Origin: Streptomyces sp. NBC_01314
GTDB taxonomy: Bacteria; Actinomycetota; Actinomycetes; Streptomycetales; Streptomycetaceae
DNA length: 64,000 nucleotides
NCBI RefSeq assembly: GCF_041435215.1
Contig: NZ_CP108394.1
Coordinates: 2,418,001 to 2,482,000 of the forward strand
Reading direction: 5' to 3'
This document shows positions 23,032 to 30,345 of the stretch, one piece after another. A program made the translations under genes and the position numbers. Each line of letters opens with the position of its first letter. The stretch's first letter is position 1. A model generated the notes under the pieces. The model was not told the DNA's origin, made no database searches, and saw only the letters and a list, made by a program, of their open reading frames with translations.

Positions 23032-23591
23032 GACGCGTCTTCGTCCGCACCGGCCAGCTTCCGCTTCAGCTCGTCCAGCTCAGCGGCCAGCGTGACGACG
23101 TCGCGTACCTTCACCATCTGGTCCAGCGTGGCCGTGGCTGCCCGGACTTGCGTGGCGGTGGCGTCACCCTTGCGCCCGAGCGCCAGCGTGGCGACAGCGT
23201 CCAGCCCGTCAGCGACCAGCGCACCGGCCACCGCGTCGTACATCTCGCTGCGAATGGCTTTGATCAGGTCAGCGCATCCTTCCCAGTTAGCGGAAACGCG
23301 CGTCCGGCAAGTCGACTCGGGGAAGCCGTTGTCCTGCGCCGCACCGTGGACCGACCGGCCGCGTGCCACGGCCAGGATGAACGCGTCCCAGCGGTCGGCT
23401 TCAGCAGCCGCCACGACGGCCGCCACACGGTCGCTGGGTGCCTTCGGGGTTCCCTGGCGCCGCGATTCGTCGCGGCTGGCGGCTGCCCCGGACGGCTGCT
23501 CGATGCCGTGCCAACGGCACTCACCGGCCTTCGACTTGCAGGGCGTGCCGTCGCGCTTCTCAGCGCCGCACAGCTCGGACTGGTCAGTCAC
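23025..23591 (-). CDS. Terminase-small-subunit-like protein with N-terminal Cys/His motif
   Basis: 188 residues. An N-terminal ELCGAEKRDGTPCKSKAGEC...H segment could bind zinc. It is followed by an HTH, FILAVARGRSVHGAAQDNGF-PESTCRTRV, and a helical tail (ADGLDAVATLALGRKGDATA, AATATLDQMVKVRDVVTLAA, ELDELKRKL). This architecture resembles phage terminase small subunits: recognition HTH, then paired oligomerisation helices. GTG 23591 overlaps the upstream gene by 8 nt. No large terminase is present. A generic HTH regulator is the alternative. Confidence 0.55.
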   Translation of the reverse strand: MTDQSELCGAEKRDGTPCKSKAGECRWHGIEQPSGAAASRDESRRQGTPKAPSDRVAAVVAAAEADRWDAFILAVARGRSVHGAAQDNGFPESTCRTRVSANWEGCADLIKAIRSEMYDAVAGALVADGLDAVATLALGRKGDATATQVRAATATLDQMVKVRDVVTLAAELDELKRKLAGADEDASW

Positions 23592-23781
23592 AGTCGGTCC
23601 CCGCCTTCCCCGTTCCGTACGACGCCACCAGCCGCGCCGTGTTGGCCTCTTCGGCTTCCAGTTCCCGCACAGCTCGGGCAGCCGCGTCAGGGCTGGCGTA
23701 GTCGGTCTCTGCGGCCACCTGCTTCCACGTGGCACCCGTGGACCGGATCTGACGCGCCCGGTACGCCCGTACCGTCGCCAT
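23584..23781 (-). CDS. Small helix-turn-helix protein
   Basis: 65 residues: RAYRARQIRSTGATWKQVAA-ETDYASPDAAARAVRELE, a compact HTH similar to those found beside phage terminase and recombinase genes. The start at ATG 23781 has weak Shine-Dalgarno support; an in-frame ATG at 23820 lies inside the operator palindrome. First gene of the leftward cluster 21978-23781. Confidence 0.6.
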   Translation of the reverse strand: MATVRAYRARQIRSTGATWKQVAAETDYASPDAAARAVRELEAEEANTARLVASYGTGKAGTDCD

Positions 23782-24280
23782 GACGCACACCGACTTCCTG
23801 TCGAAACTTTGTACCGTCATTTGTACCGCTACAAAGAACAGTACAACGCGGCGGCCGGTCGTCACCGCGTCCGGCTGTCCGCTGACGGCTCGATGCCGAC
23901 GCCAGCCGCGCGGCGGACGATCTTGACGGCGGGACGTTCCTCGCGGGAATTCGCGTGCGCGTGTTGCATCGGCTTTGTACTGCGCGTTGTAGCGCAGCGC
24001 GCGGGCGCGTGCACGCGTACGGATACGGACAGGCCGGACCGGCTGCCGTTGGTCACCGGCTGACTGTTGGCCGGTCCGGTCGGCGGTCCCCCGGCGGCTT
24101 CCAGAGTCAAGTTGCAAGGCTGCCGAACTGTCGCCCTGCGCGGACACGACGAGAGACCCCTTCCACCCTGGGAATGTCAAGAGTTGTGCAGGGGTTATGT
24201 ACATAGGTGCTTCGCACCGTCACGCAAAAGAACGGCATGTGACGGCGAGTGCAAATCGGGAAAGAACGGGCGGGGAAACG
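23782..24280. promoter_or_regulatory. Divergent control region with TTGTAC operator array
   Basis: About 500 bp without a convincing gene, between the leftward HTH/TerS-like cluster and the rightward Phd-like gene. TTTGTACCG occurs at 23808-23816 and again at 23820-23828. TTTGTA-CCGC-TACAAA (23820-23835) is a perfect palindrome, and GTACAA follows at 23841-23846. The 24190s hold TATGTACATA, a further palindrome near the Phd-like gene. One element repressor probably binds here; which one is unknown. Confidence 0.55.
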
Positions 24281-24649
24281 ATGACGAAGAGCATCAGCGT
24301 GGCGGGCCTGCGGGCGCGGCTGGCGGCCGTCCTGGACGCGGTCAGGGATGGCGACACGTACGCGATCACACGGCACGGCACGGCCGTGGCGTTCATCGTC
24401 CCGCCGTCCGTCCTGGCGAAGGTCGAGCGTGCCGACCGGCTGGCCGGACAGCTGGCCGTGGCGGAAGAGCGGCTGTCCGTGGCTGAGGCTGAGAAGCTGG
24501 CCGCGCAGATGACGCTGAACGACACGGTGGTGCGGCTGCGGTCGGCTGAGGCGAAGGCGGGTGAGCTGGCGGAAGAGGTCGACAACCTTCGTGATCTGAC
24601 GGACGGCCGGTCACCGGCTGCGAAGCGTGCGGCTGCTCGTCGCCGCTGA
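24281..24649 (+). CDS. Phd/YefM-type antitoxin-like protein without a toxin partner
   Basis: 122 residues. The N-terminal half, ISVAGLRARLAAVLDAVRDG-DTYAITRHGTAVAFIVPPS, is the Phd/YefM DNA-binding fold. The C-terminal half is a long coiled coil (AERLSVAEAEKLAAQMTLN, LRSAEAKAGELAEEVDNLR) ending in a basic tail. ATG 24281 has CGGGGAAA upstream. It is followed directly by a 21-bp-stem terminator, so no RelE/Doc-type toxin is co-transcribed. It may act as a solo regulator. Confidence 0.72.
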   Translation: MTKSISVAGLRARLAAVLDAVRDGDTYAITRHGTAVAFIVPPSVLAKVERADRLAGQLAVAEERLSVAEAEKLAAQMTLNDTVVRLRSAEAKAGELAEEVDNLRDLTDGRSPAAKRAAARRR

Positions 24650-24676
24650 CCGGCCGACATGTACACGTGTTGTACA

Positions 24677-24722
24677 CAGCAGGAAGGACCCCGGACCGAC
24701 TGGTCCGGGGTCCTTCCTGCTG
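24677..24722. terminator. Very strong bidirectional terminator (21-bp stem, 4-nt loop)
   Basis: Positions 24677-24697 pair without mismatch with 24702-24722; the loop is GACT. The core is GCAGGAAGGACCCCGGACC and its complement. It separates the convergent Phd-like and tyrosine-recombinase genes. Upstream, at 24660-24676, TGTACA-CGTGT-TGTACA repeats a palindromic hexamer twice. Confidence 0.92.
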
Positions 24723-24779
24723 CTCGGTGTGGGCACACGCGGCGGCCGGTCCCACAACCGGCCGCCGCTTCGCGTTGTG

Positions 24780-25979
24780 TCAGGCGTCGTGCTGAACGCG
24801 GTCCGCGCGGTCCAGCCGAAGCTGTGACATCGCTGCCGCGCGGTGGCGGTCCTGACCAGACCGGCCGCCATCACGACGGCCGCGCTTCACGTACTTGCCC
24901 ATGACGTCGGCGCTCTTCCAGTCGCCCAGCGCTTCCATGATCTCTTCAACAGTCATGTCTGTGCTGCGCCCCAGCTCGGTGGGCGCACCGGCCCGAAGGC
25001 CGTGTGCGGTCAGCGTCTTGACGTACGCGGGGTTGCTGGTGCCGTCCGGCAGGAACTCACCGAACAGTCCGGCGCGTTCAGCCGCAGCCTTCACCAGCGC
25101 GTTGACCGTCTGCCGCGTGATGCCGTCGCCCTCACCGGACTTGTCCCGGACGCCCTTGCCGTTGGGGCCCTTCACCAGCTTCCCGCCCGGCTTCCGGAAG
25201 GTGCCGTGGCGAGTGACCGACCGGAAGAACGGCAGTCCTGGCGCGTCGGCTTTCTGTGCTGCCAGGTCCGCCTTCCACGCCTTGACGGCCGCAATGCACG
25301 TCGGGTCGTCAATGTCGTACTCAATACCTTCGTCCTGCTTGTCTGCCTTGCTGGTCCGCTTCGTCACCACCAGCAGTTCGTCACCGTCGTGCAGTTCCAA
25401 GTCACGGTTGCGCAGCGCGGCCAGCTCGGACGCACGAGCGCGGATGAAGAAACCGAGCAGCATCACAGCGCGGTCACGGCGGCCGGTCGGTGTCGACTCG
25501 TCACACGCGGCCAGCAGGACTTCCAGCCGGTCCAGGTGCACCGGCGCCGACGTCTTCGTTTCCCGTCCGGCCTTCGCCCAGGCGTGGCGGTGGTCGGCAA
25601 GGATCGTCTTCGCCGGACGGTCGTCCAGGTCCAGGTTGCCCGCGCGCCTGTTCATCCACTGCACGGCCGCGATGGCGCGGCGGACGCTGGTGGGTGGGGT
25701 GTCCCGCTCGATCAGCGCGGCCACCCACGAAGTCAGGTTGCCTTCCTTCGTCGGGATCGCTGCGGCGCGGCCGTTAGAGACGCACCACTGGGCGAACGAC
25801 GTCCAGACGCTGAAGTACGTGTCCCGCGTGCCGGTCCGGCCGGACTCTTCGAGCATCTTCCTGGCGGCCAGTGTCAGCGTTTCGTTGACGTCCACGGTGT
25901 CCGGCAGACGGCCACTGGTGACTGCGGGCAGGTTGCCAGCTTCGCCCACGATCTCAGCTTCCATGATCTCTGCGTCCAT
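24780..25979 (-). CDS. Tyrosine recombinase (phage integrase family)
   Basis: 399 residues with a SAM-like N-terminal domain (RTGTRDTYFSVWTSFAQWCV) and a complete catalytic domain: Arg in GFFIRARASELAALRNRDLE, His-x-x-Arg in LTAHGLRAGAPTELG, His/Trp position in LGDWKSADVMGKYVKRG with the Tyr nucleophile in GKYV. ATG 25979 has AAGGGGAAG upstream. It lies mid-element, away from both junctions, so it probably does not perform the integration reaction. Dimer resolution of a replicating circle or a second site-specific event are possible roles. Confidence 0.88.
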   Translation of the reverse strand: MDAEIMEAEIVGEAGNLPAVTSGRLPDTVDVNETLTLAARKMLEESGRTGTRDTYFSVWTSFAQWCVSNGRAAAIPTKEGNLTSWVAALIERDTPPTSVRRAIAAVQWMNRRAGNLDLDDRPAKTILADHRHAWAKAGRETKTSAPVHLDRLEVLLAACDESTPTGRRDRAVMLLGFFIRARASELAALRNRDLELHDGDELLVVTKRTSKADKQDEGIEYDIDDPTCIAAVKAWKADLAAQKADAPGLPFFRSVTRHGTFRKPGGKLVKGPNGKGVRDKSGEGDGITRQTVNALVKAAAERAGLFGEFLPDGTSNPAYVKTLTAHGLRAGAPTELGRSTDMTVEEIMEALGDWKSADVMGKYVKRGRRDGGRSGQDRHRAAAMSQLRLDRADRVQHDA

Positions 25980-26023
25980 GATGCTTCCCCTTAACCCGCC
26001 CGGCTGCTCTTCGTCTTCGACCA

Positions 26024-26057
26024 TCCTAACTTACCCGAAGCACGGGTCAGGTAAGTT
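26024..26057 (-). promoter_or_regulatory. Promoter/operator of the tyrosine recombinase
   Basis: On the minus strand CTGACC, 16 bp, then TAGGAT forms a plausible promoter 45 bp upstream of the ATG. AACTTACC (26028-26035) and GGTAAGTT (26050-26057) form a perfect inverted repeat straddling it. A further ACTTACCCG lies at about 26135-26143, and TTTGGTATACCAAA (26115-26128) is a 14-bp perfect palindrome between them. Nothing coding is seen in 25980-26258. Confidence 0.55.
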
Positions 26058-26258
26058 GGACTGCTTGGTCAGTTCGGCGCAAGCCTCTGACCTGCGATGA
26101 TGCAATGTTGCAGCTTTGGTATACCAAACACCGTGACTTACCCGTTACGTCACGATCTGTGCCTGTTAAGCACCCAATGTGACGGATGCCAGACGACGAA
26201 GCACCCGCGACCGGCGGCCGGTCGCGGGTGCTCTGGTGGTGCCACTCACTACGTGCGG

Positions 26259-26468
26259 TCAGGAAGCGAACGGGTCCGGCGGGAAGGCCGCTTCCCAGCG
26301 CTCACGGTGGACCCAGGCCGGTCCGGTCCGCTCGTACCCGACACGTCGGCAGACCTCACCGGCCGCCGCGCCGCAACGGTCGCAGTCGGCCAGCGCCGTG
26401 GCTGGGTTCACGCGCCGACGCCCCCGCCGACGAGCAGCAGGGGCGCGGCCGGTGCGGCTGGCGGTCAC
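26259..26468 (-). CDS. Small zinc-finger-like protein
   Basis: 69 residues. A basic N-terminus (AARRRGRRRVNPA) is followed by CDRCGAAAGEVCRRVGYE and WVHRERW. This is the CxxCGAxxGxxC...H pattern of short actinobacterial and phage zinc-binding proteins. GTG 26468 overlaps the stop of the preceding Cys-rich gene as GTGA. Function unknown. Confidence 0.65.
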   Translation of the reverse strand: MTASRTGRAPAARRRGRRRVNPATALADCDRCGAAAGEVCRRVGYERTGPAWVHRERWEAAFPPDPFAS

Positions 26469-26866
26469 AGGATGGCTTCAGGGTCGGCAGCCGTCGCCTG
26501 GCTGGCCGCGTCGCGCAGCATCTCAGGAAGATGTCCACCACACGCGTACTCGGGTGTCAGCCGGTCGAAGCTGACGGCCATGACGGCTGGACGTCCGCAA
26601 GGACGTTCGCACGGGCCACCGTCCGCCCGGACACCCGACATGCAGGCCGTGCACTCACGGTCGGTGTTGCCGGTGCCCAGCCGCTTGAAGCGGTACGTCC
26701 CGACACCCTGGCCGTCCGCGTACGGCTGCTCGTCCGTCCAGCCGTCATGGCCCAGGCTCATGCCACCGACCGGCAGGCGCATCAGGTCGCGGACCGCCGC
26801 GTCCGCCTGGTCCGCGTGCGCCAGCTCAGCGGCCGTCAGGCTGTTGGTGGGGTCGAAGCTGCTCAT
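26465..26866 (-). CDS. Cys-rich hypothetical element protein
   Basis: 133 residues. Helical N-terminus (LTAAELAHADQADAAVRDLM), then six cysteines in ECTACMSGVRADGGPCERPC and EYACGGHLPEM, suggesting a metal site. ATG 26866 has GAGAGGAA upstream. It is coupled to the downstream zinc-finger gene. No family recognised. Confidence 0.65.
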   Translation of the reverse strand: MSSFDPTNSLTAAELAHADQADAAVRDLMRLPVGGMSLGHDGWTDEQPYADGQGVGTYRFKRLGTGNTDRECTACMSGVRADGGPCERPCGRPAVMAVSFDRLTPEYACGGHLPEMLRDAASQATAADPEAIL

Positions 26867-26930
26867 GATCAGTTCCTCTCGGGGTGTGATCGGGGCGGCC
26901 GGTGGTCGGCCGCCCCGTCTGCGTGGTGGG

Positions 26931-29321
26931 TCAGATGTCGTAGTCGAGCCCGAGTGCTGCGGTCGCCCACGGGTCGTTCGTGCTGAAGGGGTCGGCGTCC
27001 GCCTGCGCGCCGTTCAGGGACTCAGCGACCGCAGGGACCGCAGGGACCGGGCAGGGTGTGGCGGGTGCGTCAGCGGGCTGCTGCGGCTGCTCGGGCTGCT
27101 CGGGCTGCTCGTCGTCCGGCGCGGCCCAGCCGACGCCCCTCACCAGCTGCGCCCGGATACGAAGGCTGGTGTACGAAGGGACCTGCTTACCGTCCACGCG
27201 GGGCTTCGCCGACTCGATGCCGTTGCCGGTCGCGTACAGAGCCGCCGCGAACTGCGGGCCGGACATCGGGTGATCGATCTTCACCGACGTGCACCAGTCA
27301 GCGAAGGCGCCCATGACGTCGGTCTTCGGCGTGGTGGCGCCCGGAACGATCTCACACCACTCGTCAAGGAAGACGGACACCGGGGCGGACGCGACCTTCG
27401 TCATGTCCCGTACGGCCGTGGCCGACTTCGGCACCGTGAAGCGCCCGCCATTGCGGTTCAGCCGGTCGAGCCCTTCCAGTGCCCACAGGATGATGCCGTC
27501 CAGCTCACTGGTGACCAGCCGTTCCTTCAGGCCGAAGTCCTCACGACCGATGAACGACTTCGTGAAGGTGAGCAGCAGCGTCCGGCCTTCCAGTGCGGAC
27601 GACTCGTCAGGCAGTGACAGCGGGTTGTTCGTAGCGATGGCCAGCAGCCAGCCGGGGTGACCGTTCACCGGCTTCTCATACTTCCGGTTGATCTGGATAT
27701 CGTCGGTGGACGCCAGGGTCAGCAGGCGTTCCAGGACGAAGCTGTTGTCACCCTTGCCCAGCCGCGCGTCCCCGACGGTCACGAGCCGCTTTCCGATCGT
27801 CGTCTGAAGCCCGAAGTCCGTCGTGAAGTCACGCATGTTCAGGCCCTTCGCGTTGGCTTCACCGATCAGATGCGCCATGACGTGCAGGATCGTGCCCTTA
27901 CCGGACCGGCGGGGGCCCAGCATCAACAGGAACTTTTCCAGGTTGATCCGGCCGGACAGCAGGTACCCGAACCACTCTTGCAACAGCGCGATGGCGTCGG
28001 CGTCGTCGGCCCAGAGCTGGTCCAGGAACGTCAGCCACTCGACTGGCTTCGCCGCGCCCGCGTTGAAGTCGTACGGGACACACACCTGGCTGAACCACAG
28101 TGGCGTGTGGTCCAGGACCGTCCGGCCGCCGTTGACGTCCACCAGCCCGTTGCGGAAGGCCATGACCGGCTTGCCACCGGCGCGGCCGTCCAGCCACACG
28201 TTGCTGACCACGTCGGCGCCGATCTCGAAGGACACGTTCGTCAGTGCCTGAAGGGCACGCACCACATGGCTGACGCTGTTGGTGTTGGGGTTCCACGACG
28301 GGCAGACCGGCCGCCCCTGCTCGTCGTAGACCGGCTGGCCGTTCTTCGTCTTTAGGTAGTGGCTGTCAGCCAGCGCCAGGTGCACCAGGTCATGCACTTC
28401 GCTGGGCGTGCGCTCGACCCACTTCGTGCCGGTGTACTGATGCCAGACACCGTCCCGGCTGACCAGCGTGGCGTTCCCGTCCGCGTCCAGGTGGTCCGCC
28501 TGAAGGGTCACGGCAACTTCGTGAGTGAAGCCGGGCGCCGGAACCAGCCGCACGTCCTTGCACACCGGCGCCAGGCCGACGATGTCCCGGTACGCCTTCG
28601 CGGTGACGGTACCTTCCTTGTCCACGTCCACGGCGCCTTCCAGCGCGGTCGACATCAGGTCCGCCAGCAGTGCGGGACGGTCGCTGGCGGCCATCCGGCC
28701 CAGAATGTCGTCCAGCCCGTCCTTGTCGTTGCCCAGGCCGTCCAGGTCCACGAAGCCAGCACGAGCGGCACCCGCGTCCAGCAGGCCGGTGTGGATGGCC
28801 AGACCGCCGTTCCAGACGTCAGCGTTGACGCACAGATCGGCGTCCAACACCGTAGCGATGCTCAGCCCGTGCGCCCAGGACCAGTCCTGGTCAATCTTCG
28901 GGTTGCAGCCAGCAAGGACGTACACGCCGATGTGGTCCGGCAGTGCCTGAAGTGCGGCCAGGCCCTTCAGGTGCCCTTCGGCCAGCAGCGCCCGCCCGCC
29001 GGGCTGAACAGCGCGCAGCACCCAGACGCCGTACGGGTCGCCCTTGCGGAACACGTACTTCATGGGGCGGCCGTCTGCGCCCGCCTTCGGCTTGTCGGGG
29101 CGGTACTGGAACTCAATGGCGCCGTCCGTCAGCACGCGGACGAACAGCATTCCGGGGCTGGCGTACTGACGGCGCATCGGTTCGGGAAGGTCACCGCGCT
29201 TCGTGACCGGCCGGACGTGGTCGGCCGCCACGGCTTCGTTGTGCTCGATTCCGCGCACCGTCAGCGCGTCAATCGAAGCCTGGGAAAGGCTCGTGCCGGT
29301 AGGATCGGAAGCGGAATTCAT
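26931..29321 (-). CDS. DUF3854 (Toprim-like) / SF3 helicase primase-helicase
   Basis: Replication protein of 796 residues. The N-terminal part carries ALLAEGHLKGLAALQALPDH and VYVLAGCNPKIDQDWS, matching DUF3854, a Toprim-related domain of plasmid and phage primases. The C-terminal part is a phage/plasmid D5/P4-type SF3 helicase: Walker A MLGPRRSGKGTILHVM, Walker B region KRLVTVGDARLGKG, and motif C/sensor region LLAIATNNPLSLPDESSALE. The extreme C-terminus is a Pro/Gln-rich tail with PEQPEQPQQP. ATG 29321 has GGAAG upstream. The iteron array at 29867-30173 is its probable target. P4-type proteins open their own origin, which fits the layout. Confidence 0.9.
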   Translation of the reverse strand: MNSASDPTGTSLSQASIDALTVRGIEHNEAVAADHVRPVTKRGDLPEPMRRQYASPGMLFVRVLTDGAIEFQYRPDKPKAGADGRPMKYVFRKGDPYGVWVLRAVQPGGRALLAEGHLKGLAALQALPDHIGVYVLAGCNPKIDQDWSWAHGLSIATVLDADLCVNADVWNGGLAIHTGLLDAGAARAGFVDLDGLGNDKDGLDDILGRMAASDRPALLADLMSTALEGAVDVDKEGTVTAKAYRDIVGLAPVCKDVRLVPAPGFTHEVAVTLQADHLDADGNATLVSRDGVWHQYTGTKWVERTPSEVHDLVHLALADSHYLKTKNGQPVYDEQGRPVCPSWNPNTNSVSHVVRALQALTNVSFEIGADVVSNVWLDGRAGGKPVMAFRNGLVDVNGGRTVLDHTPLWFSQVCVPYDFNAGAAKPVEWLTFLDQLWADDADAIALLQEWFGYLLSGRINLEKFLLMLGPRRSGKGTILHVMAHLIGEANAKGLNMRDFTTDFGLQTTIGKRLVTVGDARLGKGDNSFVLERLLTLASTDDIQINRKYEKPVNGHPGWLLAIATNNPLSLPDESSALEGRTLLLTFTKSFIGREDFGLKERLVTSELDGIILWALEGLDRLNRNGGRFTVPKSATAVRDMTKVASAPVSVFLDEWCEIVPGATTPKTDVMGAFADWCTSVKIDHPMSGPQFAAALYATGNGIESAKPRVDGKQVPSYTSLRIRAQLVRGVGWAAPDDEQPEQPEQPQQPADAPATPCPVPAVPAVAESLNGAQADADPFSTNDPWATAALGLDYDI

Positions 29322-29436
29322 CGCAGGACTTCCATTCAAAGGTTCATGAGAAGCCCGGCCTAGCACCAGCGGCATTCAGGGTGTGGTGACCCTGTATGGT
29401 GTTGCTTGGCCCAGCTTCTTAGCGGTTGCAGGGCGT

Positions 29437-29481
29437 GAAGGTCCGGTGCTCAGTTGGGAAGCTGAGGCGCACCGGGCCTTC
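29437..29481. terminator. Terminator between the small XRE gene and the primase-helicase gene
   Basis: GAAGGTCCGGTGC (29437-29449) pairs with GCACCGGGCCTTC (29469-29481) with one T-G wobble; CTCAG/CTGAG extends inward. It follows the minus-strand XRE gene and isolates it from the primase-helicase gene. Confidence 0.75.
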
Positions 29482-29491
29482 GTTGTTTCCG

Positions 29492-29698
29492 TCAGGCAGG
29501 AATCAGCTGGCTGGTGTCGATGACGTCCGCGACGTCGTCCAGGCCGACGGTGCGCAGATACGTGGCCAGCTTCCGCTGAGACAGGTTGGCCTGGCCGCGC
29601 TCGACCAGCGACAGCATGGAACGGGTGCATCCGACGGCCGTGGCCACCTGGGACAGGCTGAGTCCGGCGGCCAGGCGTGCGGCGCGAAGACGAGTCAT
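29492..29698 (-). CDS. Small XRE-family repressor-like protein
   Basis: 68 residues, essentially one HTH_3 domain: LRAARLAAGLSLSQVATAVG-CTRSMLSLVERGQANLSQRKL. ATG 29698 has AAGGGAAA upstream. It lies between the origin array and the primase-helicase gene, where it could repress replication. TGTTGA-N7-TCAACA (29745-29763) in its leader is a candidate autoregulatory operator. Confidence 0.82.
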   Translation of the reverse strand: MTRLRAARLAAGLSLSQVATAVGCTRSMLSLVERGQANLSQRKLATYLRTVGLDDVADVIDTSQLIPA

Positions 29699-29744
29699 GA
29701 TCGTTTCCCTTCGGGTGGTGTCCGCCAGCCCGGTTTCCCCGTGC

Positions 29745-29763
29745 TGTTGAGGACTATTCAACA
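29745..29763. promoter_or_regulatory. Inverted repeat upstream of the small XRE gene
   Basis: TGTTGA and TCAACA are separated by 7 bp, 47 bp upstream of the XRE ATG; suitable as a dimer site for the 68-residue repressor. Further upstream a CTAGATCTAG palindrome stands at about 29840. Confidence 0.45.
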
Positions 29764-29866
29764 CCCTTGCCAGCAGCTGCACTTGTACAGAAACCGCTGG
29801 TCAGAGCCATTTTCCTAGGGGCGCCGGGGGCGGAAGCACTAGATCTAGCGCGTGGCCTGTCCAGGT

Positions 29867-30173
29867 GATCCGGGTCAGATCCGGGTGGTGATCCGGGTGA
29901 TCCGGGTGGTGATCCGGGTCAGATCCGGGTACCCGGATCACTGTTTCCGCAGGTCACACCCCCTGTGATCCGGGTGATCCGGGTGATCCGGGGGGATCGG
30001 GATTCCTTCTACACATGTACGGCAGGACTGGCACCCCAACTGAAAAACTCTTTCGCGTTATCCATTTCCCCCCGGATCACCCGGATCACCTGGATCACAG
30101 CACGTCTGACCTGGGCTTTTAGTGATCCGGGTGGTGTGCGTCCACCCGGATCACCACCCGGATCACCCGGATC
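29867..30173. other. Candidate replication origin: 14 perfect GATCCGGGT iterons around an AT-rich core
   Basis: GATCCGGGT occurs forward at 29867, 29878, 29890, 29899, 29911, 29922, 29967, 29976 and 30124, and reversed (ACCCGGATC) at 29931, 30079, 30144, 30156 and 30165. One-mismatch copies are at 29985, 30070 and 30088. Spacing is mostly 9-12 bp, about one helical turn. Copies at 29922 and 29931 abut as an 18-bp palindrome. Between the left and right clusters, about 30041-30068 is unusually A+T-rich for this genome (GAAAAACTCTTTCGCGTTAT). It lies next to the primase-helicase gene, as expected of a P4-type origin. Confidence 0.8.
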
Positions 30174-30296
30174 ACCCCTAAACGATCTTCCAGCCCAGCC
30201 GGTCGGCCGCCGCTTCGCCCCGGACAACACGAAGCCCTGTACGGCCGCCTGACGTTCTGCCAGCCGGTCCCCGGTGCGCGGGTGTCCAGACACGCG

Positions 30297-30329
30297 GAAC
30301 GGCCGTCAGCAGCCCGCTGACGGCCGTTC
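30297..30329 (-). terminator. Terminator of the serine integrase gene
   Basis: GAACGGCCGTCAGC (30297-30310) pairs perfectly with GCTGACGGCCGTTC (30316-30329) across a 5-nt loop, 17 nt beyond the integrase stop. The interval 30174-30296 holds no recognisable gene. Confidence 0.85.
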
Positions 30330-30345
30330 GCGGTGCTGCTCGTCC

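Noticed and set aside
29867..30173. A CRISPR array
   Set aside because: Repeats are only 9 bp, occur in both orientations and are mostly 0-3 bp apart; there are no spacers of constant size and no cas genes.
30009..30293. A 94-codon minus-strand frame through the iteron region
   Set aside because: Its sequence is dictated by the GATCCGGGT repeats (GDPGDPGGDPGG) and it has no ribosome site; the region reads better as an origin.
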